DNA of 64,000 nucleotides from positions 11,905,882-11,969,881 of the forward strand of contig CM049317.1 of assembly GCA_026874595.1 (NCBI GenBank), given 5' to 3'. Origin of the DNA: Sipunculus nudus. Lineage: Eukaryota; Annelida; Sipuncula; Golfingiida; Sipunculidae. The stretch's first letter is position 1. Every line of letters starts with the position of its first letter. Shown one piece after another: positions 52,652 to 63,977 of the stretch. Position numbers and translations under genes: made by a program. The notes below the pieces were generated by a model. That model was not told the DNA's origin. It made no database searches and saw only the letters and a program-made list of their open reading frames with translations.

Positions 52652-52700
<49 letters not shown>

Positions 52701-53354
52701 TCAATATATTTATTGAGAGAACTGAAAATTTTTCTTGAACATGAAGAGTTGTTTAATAAGCAGTATTTCTATGAACCTTTACAGGGCATGCATGCATGGA
52801 GATCCACGTGTATCGCACTGCATTTCTATTAAAATTAGGAATTTGCCGTGGAACCTAATGTAGAAAACTGGATTTGCATAGGTCGACCTTGAAGCTCGAC
52901 GAGATCTTTTATCAATGAAAACACATGGCAAATACATTTACGTGAGTACATGTATTACCGCAGGCTTAATGGAGGATAAACATGGGAGACGAATGCAATG
53001 CTATATATCAAGTCTATGGACACCAGAAAAAATCACTTGAGCTTATTTACTTGACTCCGCCCATTCATGAATATTTGAACTAGGTTCTAAAAAGTCAAAG
53101 ACACCTTGATATTTGACATGAAAGCGTTGTGCGTGTCAGTCGGTGAAGTATGTGGAAAAAATGTGTTTAAATTTTCGACTTATCTTTTTAGAGTTCATAT
53201 CGTTCAAATAATAACAGGAAGCCGTGATATGCATATGCAAATGCCCATGCATTTATGTGACATTGTGTTGATCTTGCAAACTAAAATCATTGAAATATAC
53301 TGCAATACACATTCCCACGTAGAACATATTTAAATATAATCTGTTTTCATTTAC
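52341..53354. other. Junction region of the minus-oriented units
   Basis: 52350-52600 still matches the region upstream of the intact ZU5 exon (61040-61260). 52628-52651 is (TA)n and 52654-52697 is (GA)n. 52850-53340 matches the 3' flanks at 45930 and 54520. No exon seen. Confidence 0.5.
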
Positions 53355-54110
53355 TGTTGTCACAGGTGCCCCTTTTATTGTGTGCAGCTGTCTTGCAGAT
53401 GATTTTTTGTTGTTGTGCACACGGATGTTCCATGTGTTGTTGGCATTTGGTTTGGGTAGCACGCGTAGCTCGTTGCCGTGGCAGCATCTTCTGGCCAGGC
53501 CGGGCTGGCCAACGTGTGAATCCTGACACGTCGTTTTATGTTCGAGATGTTTCCTGTAGTGTGTGTACTGTGTATTATGTATTATTCTTTTCGATTGTTC
53601 GTGAAAGGGAATTTCTAGAGTTTTCGGATGAAAGGTTATAAATAGGGGCTGTGTTTTTAAAACCGAGAGCGAGGTGAGAAAATATTCCAGCGGACACTGA
53701 AGCGTGTATGTAAGTTTGTGGGACCTATTCCGATAAGTTCGGCAATTATATATTTTCTTCTGGATTTGTGACAAATCTTATTTGGTCTTCAGTTTACTTT
53801 CGGGATTGTTCAGGAGCTTTACATTGGACTGTTATTCTCTGAGAAGATTTGTGTGAACTGTTCAACTGAATTATATGCTTTAAAGGACTTGTCGCTGTGT
53901 CAGTGGTGGTATCCAGGTACTGTGCACTTAGTGTATTAGGCTTTGTGAATATATTGATTTGCTGTTATACTGTTGTTGTCCTGTGTAATTGTATTGATTA
54001 AGTGTACTGTAATGTTAGGGTTGTTTTAAGAATAAATTATAGTTATTTGTTAACAAAAAACCACTGACTTCTTTTTTCATTCCCCTAGACATTTCACGCT
54101 GCCTAGTACT
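53355..54110 (+). mobile_element. Putative solo LTR
   Basis: Starts TGTTGTCACAGGTGCCCC. It has a TATA-type box (TTATAAATAGGGG at about 53636-53648) and a poly(A) signal (AATAAA at about 54032). The composition is unlike the surrounding AT-rich DNA. No internal retroviral coding sequence lies on either side. The right end is uncertain: either TTGTTAACA at about 54053 or CTAGTACTACA at about 54111. The minus-strand open frame 53253-53774 crosses its left edge and is a chance frame. Confidence 0.5.
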
Positions 54111-56227
54111 ACAGAATCTGATTTAACCCCCTCCATAACAAAATTTATGTTCATCACGCATGCGTGATCTGTTGATAGTAACTTCCGTAACACTGTGTAG
54201 TTTCAGAGTAACTGATTATTCATATGATGTCTGAATAACAATAATACATAAAACAATGCCCTTGAGGTTTAAGTCATTTAAGTCATAGTTTCATCGTGGG
54301 CTAACCTGGCTAAGGTCAAATTTTCTAACTTGAGCGCCAGCACCGAGTTTACGCAGGAAGCACAAAGCAAATATATCTGGGTCCACTATGTTTGATAGGC
54401 ATACACATACATACAATTTAATGATGTGTTTCACCGCCATATGACGGCAGCAGATAAAGTCTAATGGTGGCGGGTCATAATTTATTTGCTTAATAGTTGA
54501 ACACTGAAACCGTCTACCCGATTTGCATAGGTCGACCTAAAGGCCTGCCCTCTCTTCTATCACTGAGGGAACTGGGCTGACACATGCCTAGGCTCAAGTA
54601 TAAGCTCAAGTCGTGGATAAACATACTCTCACAAATTAACGAAACAACAGTAGGGTGGAAAGGCATGAGCAAAATATCGTCGAAGGCTTACCGTACAAAT
54701 AGCATCTACGTGCAATTATTAACCCAATTAATTCAGAGAATGAAAACCTGAACGAGGTTCTAGACAAATGGCGATATTAGACGCCTTTACATTTTACTTG
54801 TACACAATTTACTGGTCTGTCTTGGCAGTAACAAAATAAGTATGGTGATATCGTTTAAGTTTACTGTGAAAAGCTTTTCAGTTTTCCAATAATACCACCA
54901 CAAATCATTTTATAAACCTAATGACTCAAAGCAGTGGTATGCACATAATAAAGTCCACTTGTGTAAGAATGCGCGCAGGTTTCAACGAATTATATTAATA
55001 TTTTATACGTGGCTCATTTAACAAGGAACAATTGATAAACATTTGGACGAATTTTAATATGAATTATTTAAATTATTGTGTAAGCCCGAATTATACTCTA
55101 GCCTAATCTACCCGTTACTCGGCTGTGTGACCGCACATAAAACAGCCACAAACGCTCTGCATGAATTTGAATGAAGTTTTTGGTCAGGTCAGTCAAGGCG
55201 AAATAAAAGAATCTTAGTTTTTCAATTGACAGGTTGAACGTAAAGGTGAATCTTGATGGTGAAGTCTTTTTTGAACGTTCGGTGGCACATATTATATCGG
55301 TTCCTAAAGGGATTAAATTTAATTAATGCCAATTTATATATGAGCGGATCTAAATATGGATAAAGACGCTGGCGGAGCAATGAGCTTTTTTAGTGTTCCC
55401 TAGACTATAATAAAATTGAGAATGGAAAACAGGGATCTGATATTATCTAGCTCTATCGAATACTAAAAGCGTGACACTAATGTATGCTCTAGGTTTCACT
55501 ACATTGATTGAAATTACACTACAATTGACCCCATAACTATGATAAAAAAAATTATATATGTAATCTCAATATTTTACATTGTCTATTCCTGTATATCTTA
55601 AAGGTTATGAATGATAAAACCGTTGTAATATCTTATATTTAAGAATTTTGTGAACATAGAAGCACGAGATGCAGAAATGCTTTATTAGATTGAAAAATAA
55701 ATAAAAACAGGCTTTAACTCTGTTAAGGTTGTTAGTTGTTTCTATTTTTAAATAATATAGAGGATAAGCGATAGGAATTCTTAGCATAACTACCTCGTTG
55801 TATACGATGTATCGTTTTATTATTTTTAAATCTGCATGATTTAACAAATATTTATAATACTTAATGCTAAACAGAAAATAAGATCTGAGGCGGGTATTAA
55901 GGTTCAGATACACGATCCAGTGTCCCTGCGTGACAGCGCTAAAATCAACAGACAGTCATCGTGTGTTACCGTGTCAAGGGTCACTCGATTGAACATTTGC
56001 CTGGCGCTTTTATTTTATAGTATGACAGGGTTCATGTAGGGTTATCGCATGTCAGCCCTGCTGTTTACGAGCAGGTGCCTGCTGAATTGTATATTTTGGG
56101 TACTCTTAAAGTTTAAACCTAAAGTTTTAGTATATTGTGTCATTAATAATAATAATGATAACAATAACATAGTAATAAAATCATTATTATCATTATGATA
56201 ATAATAATAATTATTATTATTATCATA

Positions 56228-56295
<68 letters not shown>

Positions 56296-57576
56296 CACAG
56301 TATAATGGATACAGATTTATTTTTCAAAATTGGATCTTTCCTGGAATTTGTTCTATTTTTCTCAAGATATTGACATTTTTAATTGCATGCATAAGTAACA
56401 CAATATCTTTTACCGAATGTTATAGAAATTATAACCTTTGTTTAGGCTTATTGATCTAACACTGCGAAATAGATGTTGGGTTGGGTGATGCTACTGTCAG
56501 GACACGTTCCTCATTAAAACATATACAAATGTTTGTTTTTCCTTTATGTCAGTGGAAATTATTTCTTATGAAATTAATCAAACAAATATAAGAGCCGCCT
56601 ATCTCAGACGACCACTGAAAGAGTGTTTTCAATTTGCAGAGTTTTGTTCATTATTACCCTGTTTCATGCAATTTAGTGAACAGTCAGACCATTATTAAAA
56701 CTTTTGCACTTTCGATATGAGCGCTGTTAAAAAATATCGCAACAGAAAATATATTTTTCAAACTTGTCTTTCGTTAGTCAGTTTATACTTAACCGAATCA
56801 AACTATGAATAAAATTATTAGATGGAATAGTTACCAGTAAAAACTGTTAGTTAACGGGAAACAAAATGATCATTGGGTATTTAGGTGTGGGTGCCTAATT
56901 ATTTGATCATAAGTTTGACTGTTACAAATCTATATCCACCAGCATACTTATAGTATGTCTGCCATATATAACAGTAGAATAACCACAAATCGTGACGGTT
57001 TAAAAGTTTAAAATTTTATTAATATCATTAATTTATTAAAAGATATTAGAAACGAAAATAATTGGAACAGTCAAATCAAGGTACCAAAGTAACTAACAGA
57101 CCTAGTAGGATCGCATACCAGTTAATTTCCAATCATGTGATATGCAAACATTTGTACTCTGTACAAACTCTGTACAGTTGTGTAGTTTACAAAGTCTGTT
57201 GTTTGACGTTAGATTCCTTAAGATATGCCAATGTTATGTTTAGCAAATTGCTGTTAATACAATAAAATTTATGAAGCCAAGATGTTTTATGCTGATGAAA
57301 TAATTCCAAAATTAATATAACAACTTAGGATTGTATAAATATAAGCCGCTGAACTATAAATACATATTGCCACATGATAAATAACTAACTAAATGTTTAC
57401 ACCAGATATGACGAAACCATTATAATCAAATGAAAATGTAGCAGTATTATACTTTTAGATATCAATTTTTTTGTCGAAGGTTGCCGACAGCGCATAATGA
57501 ATGTTATCGATAGTACAGCTCGTATTGTTTGCAGTTTTGCTCAAAGAATGAAGGCTATTTGATATGTTAAATAACC
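54111..57576. other. 3' flank of the intact minus-strand receptor gene
   Basis: Matches 45650-49380. No exon was seen, and in particular no death-domain exon beyond the UPA stop. It contains the AAT/ATT array at 56140-56293. Confidence 0.55.
56140..56293. repeat. Compound AAT/ATT microsatellite
   Basis: AAT-type units followed by a pure (ATT)n run. Counterpart of the array at 47405-47745. Confidence 0.9.
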
Positions 57577-58190
57577 TTAGAATTCGAACTCGTCCGAAAA
57601 GTAGAAAACATTTTCCGTATCTTGATCATTGATATATACAGCGTCTATGTTAAAACCTAATCTGACTTTGGTCTCAAGGGGCCCGCTCATATCCTGGCAA
57701 AGGTGATATTCAGCTATCTTGTAGCCAAGAGGTTGATTGAGGAAATCAATGTCCCTGTCAATGACGTATGTCTGGAAACAAATAAAGAGGTCAGATATGA
57801 TGTATAGACCCTTGTATATGGAACATTAATTCATCTTTATATTAATGCTATTTACTGCACAAACTGAATATTCCAGCTTGTGGCAAAAGGGCCTTGACGC
57901 TCAGCTGAAGATGTATTACCAAACAAAAAGAGCAAACGAAATAAATCACATTGAACGCATATCAAGAATCCTACGAGAACCTTCTGGCTATTATTTATAC
58001 GACTTGTTCCTGTTGCTGAATAATTACCGATAGCTGGAATATGTCATTCCTCAAATAACAATAAAAATACTCATTTTATCATTTCGCATGATAACCAGTC
58101 TTCTACAGCGTTAACAGTTCTTCATTATAGAAAAGTATTCCAAATTCAACACAATCCAACACAATCAAGCCGACTGTTTTTTTAAACTAG

Positions 58191-58263
<73 letters not shown>

Positions 58264-59208
58264 TCTTCGCTTACACGACCCTCAATTCCCACAAGGAATC
58301 TAGCTGGGACTGTCAGCCTGTGAAGGTAAAACTTCCTATTCCTGTATCCTATGGTAATCGTGTGTATCTTGTGAAACTTAAGAATGATGAGTTATCTGTT
58401 ATAAAAATATTAATAAAATGGGTATAAAAAATTAACAAAATTTAGAATTCTGTAGAATTCATCTGAAGCAGTTCCTGTGGTTGCTTTTTTGTTCGCGAGG
58501 GTTTCAAATTCGTGATATTCGCGAAATGAGAATTATGGCGAAAACAAAACTTTCATAAATAAGAGATCCCATTATTGAAGACAAAGTCTGCAATTATGAA
58601 TTAAAGAAGATTTTTTTTTATCAAAGATTTATATTTTAAATAATTTCAGGTCTTTCCAATTGTTTGCTTTTAAGAAACAATACGTTTGTTAAGAAGATTT
58701 TGTGCACATAATATTTAATTTGATCACATTATAAAGGTTATACTCTATGTATAGGCATTTTGTATTATTAGATCGCGAAAATTAAACCCTCGCAAAACCA
58801 CGAAATGGTTAAAATCATGCAGTTTTAACCCCGCGAATATAAAGCCAATCAAAGTATATTTAAGCAAGATCAATTAACTATTTTAATTTCAAGACGAATA
58901 ATCAGCGCTCAATCATGACTTTTCTCTGCAACTTGTTGAATGAAGTTCATAGGGATATTCTTTTTTTCGGTTTTAACGGAAGACCTGTCAATAAGTGAAG
59001 TTTAAACTATCTGTTTGTTACAAACATAATATACCCTGTCAAGGGATGACGGGACAAATGACGGACAAGGATCATTCCGATAGCTCAGATCACGTACAGA
59101 CAAATAAATTTTAAAACTGTCTGTGCCTTTAATTTACTTTTTGGTACTTGAACAAAACATGTTGGTATATTTTATTGTGTTTATTATTTTTAATTTGTAA
59201 TTTTAATT

Positions 59209-59248
<40 letters not shown>

Positions 59249-61423
59249 TTATTTTTATAAACCTTGAGCCTACCTTTACTTGATTAAATCATAAATATTT
59301 ATATTAGGAATATTTTATAATTAACTGCGTTAGCGACATATATTGGAGCCACACCATTCTGCCCACCACAGAAGTAATTATACCTTTCATAATAATGCAA
59401 CTATTGTAATTCATTTGCTGCCTGTCAGATTATCAAACACGTCACGCACACATAACATTATAGTGGAAAGAGCGTAATACGTCTTTTCATTCATTGAGAA
59501 ACGAGAGCAATTTCTGAGGTCAATCTTGATATCCTCTGACAATATAGATTACCAATATTAAATGTACACTTTACTAGGAGTTAAAAATTGTGACAACTAG
59601 TAAAAGCAGTTCGGCGATTAGAAAGGAATGCTACCTTCCTGCTGGTGTGTAGTGTTTCTGGATCTGGCCGACACTGGCCATCCACCTGCCAGCTCGATTC
59701 AGGCCATTCAAGGTCGATATGGAAAATATCCGTAGACTTGAGACTTGAGCAGGTATAATTCTCCTCAAATTCGACGACCTTTTGGACTCCTTGGATATTA
59801 CCATGGATATGCTAAAAAAGTAATTTTCTTTAAATACACCTAACATCGATAAATTAATGTTAAATCCAAAGGCACTCAAATAATGGATTTAACCACTGCA
59901 AAGGATATTTGACCACTTATTTTTGTTTGTTGTTATTTGTAACGATATCTACAAACATATTGTTGAAGTAAAGATCAGGTAAAGGTTACATTAAACTATT
60001 ATATGTAACCATGCAACCTTTATCCATCTGTATGCTGACTAAATTAGTTGTGTGTCGAATCGCCAACGCAGTCTGTTTCAGGTCAAGGTCACATTTAGCG
60101 AAGATGCTTACAACAGAGCATTCGACGTCTGGCCACTTAGGTTAATTTTTAGTTTTGTTGTTGTTGGTATCATATCCCTTCTGCATTACGCAAAAAGGAT
60201 ATGATATGTATCCTCATCTGCTTAAGGTTGATTTAAGATGAGTCAGAATATAAAATATTAAAAATAAACTAGTGCAGATTTGTATACAATTGCAGATTCA
60301 GCTCATTTTCCTCGTGGCTGGAGGATGCGCTTTACTAATTGCCCTGTGATTTTTATATGTTATTCGTGATATTAGTTGAAAAACGCCTTGACATAAATTC
60401 AAAATTAACAGATTGTTGTGAGAACTCAAAAGATACTTACTTTTAAGTAATCCGTTAAATTATGAGAGGTCTTTATTAAATATAAACACACAATTAGCTC
60501 CTGGAATTCAAATTCCTTTTTATAATCCACAAAAATCGCTTGTGAAAGATTTTTATAATCACTGCGACCAATATTTTTCGGAAGTGTGCATGTATAGGCA
60601 GATGAAACATCTTTTACAATGATTTCAATCTCATTCTCATACACTTTGTAAACAATGTTTTTATCTGACATCCAAGAGAATTTCCCATTTTGAAGTGATT
60701 CTGACCAAAGTACTTTAATCGCTGATCTGTTCTGAACAGCATGCTCCAATCTTAGTGTTCCCTGGACATCATTCTTTTTTCCAATTATTTCAACCACAGG
60801 GCATACCAGGAACTCATCACATGGTATGTTATATCGTTCGCTCTTCATATCTGAATATACTGTGACACTGACTTGTTCTTCTTCCCCTTCAGGAATTGAT
60901 TTTCCAGAAACAATAAAGCTGACATCTGACACATCTGAACTCAGAGTGCCACCCCTGTTGGTGATTTTTTCTGTTATCTTTAAATCAGGCTGTGGAATGT
61001 TCAGTGCTTCTTTAGCGAATGATTCAGTCGAAGATCTCTATAAATAGGAAATATATTTACAATAGCTGTTACAGTTTTATGACAGAAAAGGTCTTGATTA
61101 ACGAAAGAAGAATAAACATGCCCTATCAGTGCTCTTAAGAGCAACTTGAAACAATTTGAAACCGTATAATGTCGTATTATTTAAATGCATTTATATGTTG
61201 CAGCTGCCTCTTCAGCCATATAAAATGTCAGCATCTGCTGGTGTTTATCATATATATTTATCAACACATTGCCTGAACACTGTTTTTTTATTTCATATTT
61301 CCCTAAATATTAGTGATTAGACTTTCTCAATTATCAACAGTATTTTTTGTTCTTATTTGTTTTATTTTTATATCTCTATATATAAGCATATCGCATTAAA
61401 AAATTTAAAGCTGTGTGCGAATG

Positions 61424-61472
<49 letters not shown>

Positions 61473-62334
61473 CTTGTAGTGTATTATCTCATATAAACAA
61501 CATGTGCATCAGATATAAAACAATACATTTAAGCACAGATATTTATAAAATTTTTTAATTTGTAACTTTCGCATACATATGATTAAATGTTCTTTATCTT
61601 CTTAGTATTTCTCACACTCTACCTTTTTCTGCATCCTCTTTCTGATAATCATAAACAAAACAAACCCCATCGTAGCCAACAGGATAATTGGAACCACAAC
61701 TCCGGCTACAATTCCCGACCTATTTCCTACAAAATATAACCCAATATCTATATACAGGAAATAAAGCTACACAACTTCCTGCCTGAAAGGACCTTTATTA
61801 ATCGGAATCAGTGCATTTATATAATAGTTTCCTTAATATGCATTTCAGAAAAAAAAGCTTAATACAATATCGTTCTACTAAAATTGATGTATGTAAATGA
61901 GGATTACCAGCTCTTTCCTCATGGGATGATGAGTCAGTTTGATCTATTGTAACATCATCTTTAAGGGAATAAATCTTTTTCGTCCCGTCATGGACACCTG
62001 GAAAAATGATTATTATTTCTCTTTATATATCAAAACGGTCACGAGGGATATAAAAATAAAATTCCTTTATACAACCGTCATTTAATATTATGTTACAAGC
62101 GAAATTAACCATTCGTTCTTCAACAAGATCTATAATATGTTGTACGCCTACCTAACTCAGTGAACGTGCTTTCTGTTTGAAAAGCTTTGTTCTGGATACA
62201 TAGCCAATGATGATTCGCTCCACAAACCACCGCTTTCCAAAGACTTCCACTGTCAGGGTTTCCAACAGAAACTGCACAGTTCCCGTCAGAAGCAGGCTCA
62301 CCCGGTGTCCATGGCATCCGAAATTCATGAATAA
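57577..62334 (-). CDS. C-type lectin / transmembrane / ZU5-UPA receptor (5' partial)
   Basis: Exons in order: 62334-62152, 61997-61908, 61726-61623, 61037-60441, 59811-59635 and 57771-57577 (stop TAA). All have GT/AG borders and phases agree (1, 1, 1, then 0, 0, 0); the total is about 448 codons, fully open. Exon 1: C-terminal half of a CTLD (PWTPGEPASDGNCAVSVGNP, LWKAVVCGANHHWLCIQ); WKA stands where sugar-binding CTLDs have WND. Exon 2: acidic stalk. Exon 3: one membrane helix (IVAGVVVPIILLATMGFVLF) then IIRKRMQKK, so the rest is cytoplasmic. Exon 4: ZU5 (GGTLSSDVSDVSFIVSGKSI, PCDEFLVCPVVEIIGKKNDV, YTCTLPKNIG). End of exon 4 to exon 6: UPA (LIVCLYLIKTSHNLTDYLK, HIHGNIQGVQKVVEFEENYT, FHIDLEWPESSWQ, TYVIDRDIDFL). 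Ends at FYFSDEFEF with no death domain, unlike UNC5 or PIDD. The signal peptide and first CTLD half are off the right edge or unrecognised. Likely a surface recognition receptor (inference). Confidence 0.82.
58194..58260. repeat. (TA)n microsatellite
   Basis: TA run of about 66 bases in the last intron of the minus-strand receptor gene. Confidence 0.95.
58470..58860. mobile_element. Possible non-autonomous DNA transposon with GCGAA-rich ends
   Basis: The left part has TTCGCGAGGGTTT and ATTCGCGAAAT. The right part has the reverse sense, GATCGCGAAAATTAAACCCT and CCCCGCGAATATAAAG. The two sides form imperfect inverted ends around about 300 bp of AT-rich DNA. It lies in an intron, and no equivalent was found in sister unit 1. 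Confidence 0.4.
59212..59243. repeat. (TA)n microsatellite
   Basis: Short TA run in an intron. Confidence 0.9.
61424..61471. repeat. (TA)n microsatellite
   Basis: TA run in the intron between the transmembrane and ZU5 exons. Confidence 0.95.
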
Positions 62335-62461
62335 CTAAAGAGTGAAATGTCGTACAGGATTTTATGAGGGGGGAGTATTGTATGATAGAAATCAATTACT
62401 TAAAAGAGATAGCAAACTACGGAAGCGTTTTAGTGCCACCTGATAAAAGAAAAATAAATTA

Positions 62462-62690
62462 TTTATCTAGTACGTACGACATATTATCTGGTACGTACGA
62501 CATTTTATCTTTTACATACAACATATTATCTCGTTCGTTCGACATATTATCTCGTACGTACGACATACTATCTCGTACGTACGACATTTTATCTTGTACG
62601 TACAACATATCTCGTACGTACGACATTTTATCTTGTACGTACGACATATTATCTCGTACGTACGACATATTATCTCGTACGTACGACATG
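62462..62690. repeat. 21-bp minisatellite
   Basis: About 11 tandem copies of a 21-bp unit (ACGTACGACATATTATCTCGT). One is shortened by 6 bp and a few are substituted. Because 21 is a multiple of three and the unit lacks stops in one frame per strand, it reads open on both strands (RTYDILS repeats on plus, SYVRDNM repeats on minus). It lies about 130 bp upstream of the lectin exon of the minus-strand gene, most likely in an intron. No sign that it is translated. Confidence 0.9.
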
Positions 62691-63696
62691 ATAAATCTTA
62701 CGGATCTGATTCATGGACTACAAAACACGCCAACTGATATATGTATAAGCAATATTTACACATGTATTTCAACAATGTATTTTCTCCACCTCCTTGTAAA
62801 CCGCTGGAAAACGTTGAAAAGAAATCACACACACATATATATTTCTTTATTTATTTATATATACTCTATATTCAAATGCTATTCCATTTATCATTGTTTG
62901 TGTCTAGGATTCTGAAATACATGTATTTCAAGGAAGCGAAATATATCAAGTCGTTGTCTACCAGTCATACACAGAACTCTTATTTATAGTTAGGTGATGA
63001 AATTTTGTTGTCAGCGTATGGTGTTATATTAGGGAACCTGTCATTATGATGATAAGAAAAAATATTGCCTTTGCCAAATTGAAACTATTTTTTGGAGAAA
63101 AAAGGTTCGGACAAGAGTTACAATTAACAAACACCCTGACTGTAATGGTTGGAGAAAGGATATTTGTGGGGCAGGTTTCTAATATTCTAAATTGATCTGT
63201 CTAAGAACTAGATTTATGATATAACGCACAGTGTAGTGAATCGTTTAAAATTATAAATGCATATACAGCCATTGATATGATTAGTGGGTAGCTGAACAGT
63301 AAATAACCCATTTCATGGAGTACGTAAAATTTTCCTTTTGAAATAAATAATTTAAAAAAAAAATTAAAAAATAATACGCATGGACTTGCGATCAATCTAT
63401 GACAAAAAAAATATTTCGGGCTTAAAAACATCACAAGACCTCGTGACCAGAAGAAAGATGTAGGTCGCGCAACGCACGTCAGTTATAAAAAAAAAACAAA
63501 CATGAAAGAATAAACACAAAGAGAAGCTTGAAAACCCTTGATTTTTTTAAGTTGGGCTTGTACCACCACCAGGCGGCCTGAACGCTGTGTTTGTTTTTCG
63601 TCGTTAATCGCGCCCGGGCCAAGTTTTTTTCCACTTGTGTAACGGATTTAGCAGTCGTTTTAGAAGGAAATATTGACAGATACCGTAATACTTATA
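62691..63696. other. Probable intron or 5' region of the minus-strand receptor gene
   Basis: Exons for the first half of the lectin domain and a signal peptide were sought on the minus strand and not recognised. AT-rich, with short A and T runs. Open frames here are chance. Confidence 0.45.
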
Positions 63697-63977
63697 TACA
63701 GTGAAAACTGGTCGCACGGACACCTCACTTAGGCGGACATTTGGCTATTACGGACAAGATAGTTATGTCCCTTCGAAATTCCCCATGTGTTTTCTATAAG
63801 CGGAACCTCTTTAAGATGGACACCGCGAAGGAACGGACAGCAGAATTCAACTCAAATGAACATTCTAAGAGTAAATGAACCTGACAAATACCGACACGAT
63901 TAAGCCGTCTCCTGCGGACACTGATCACTCGCACCGGGCAACATCAAAGACCACAACTTTAGACAGGTTTCCCTGTA
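63697..63977. mobile_element. Short MITE with TACAGTGAAAACTGG-type ends
   Basis: The left end is TACAGTGAAAACTGGTC. The right end reads, reversed and complemented, TACAGGGAAACCTGTCTAAA. The ends are imperfect inverted repeats flanked by TA, as expected for Tc1/mariner- or pogo/Tigger-type insertions. The roughly 280-bp interior repeats a CGGACA motif and has no coding capacity. Confidence 0.6.

Larger units (their letters stand above)
45650..53340. repeat. Minus-oriented tandem unit 1
   Basis: Similar to 54250-62000 at an offset of about 8.1-8.8 kb. Shared anchors include the GGGCTA/GGCTAA block (45715 and 54298), ACAGACAGTCATCGTGTGTT (about 47178 and 55948), AGAGCCGCCT (about 48512 and 56591), the last UPA exon (49521 and 57771), the UPA exon (51047 and 59811) and the ZU5 exon (about 51960 and 60780). 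A third, shorter copy of the flank block (GATTTGCATAGGTCGACCT) sits at 52850-53340. The intergenic part, 45650-49380, shows no gene. Confidence 0.75.

Noticed and set aside
53253-53774. 173-codon minus-strand open frame, among the longest in the window
   Set aside because: It runs from tandem-unit flank into the putative LTR, has low-complexity content and no domain. The plus-strand LTR signals explain the sequence better.
57845-58033. 62-codon plus-strand open frame as a small gene
   Set aside because: It lies in an intron of the minus-strand receptor gene; the matching sequence in sister unit 1 (about 49590) does not keep the frame.
60441-61037. Immunoglobulin-type domain because of the YTC motif near DVSSAYTCTL
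   Set aside because: The exon follows a membrane helix (so it is cytoplasmic) and has ZU5 landmarks (GGTL..., PIG-type start, CPVVEI); the YTC resemblance to an Ig F-strand is coincidental.
62462-62690. CRISPR-like array
   Set aside because: The repeats are directly adjacent without unique spacers, in a eukaryotic intron setting.
62364-62915. 183-codon open frame with TYDILSR repeats as a repeat protein
   Set aside because: It is generated by the 21-bp minisatellite and reads openly on the opposite strand too. No start context, splice borders or conservation supports it.
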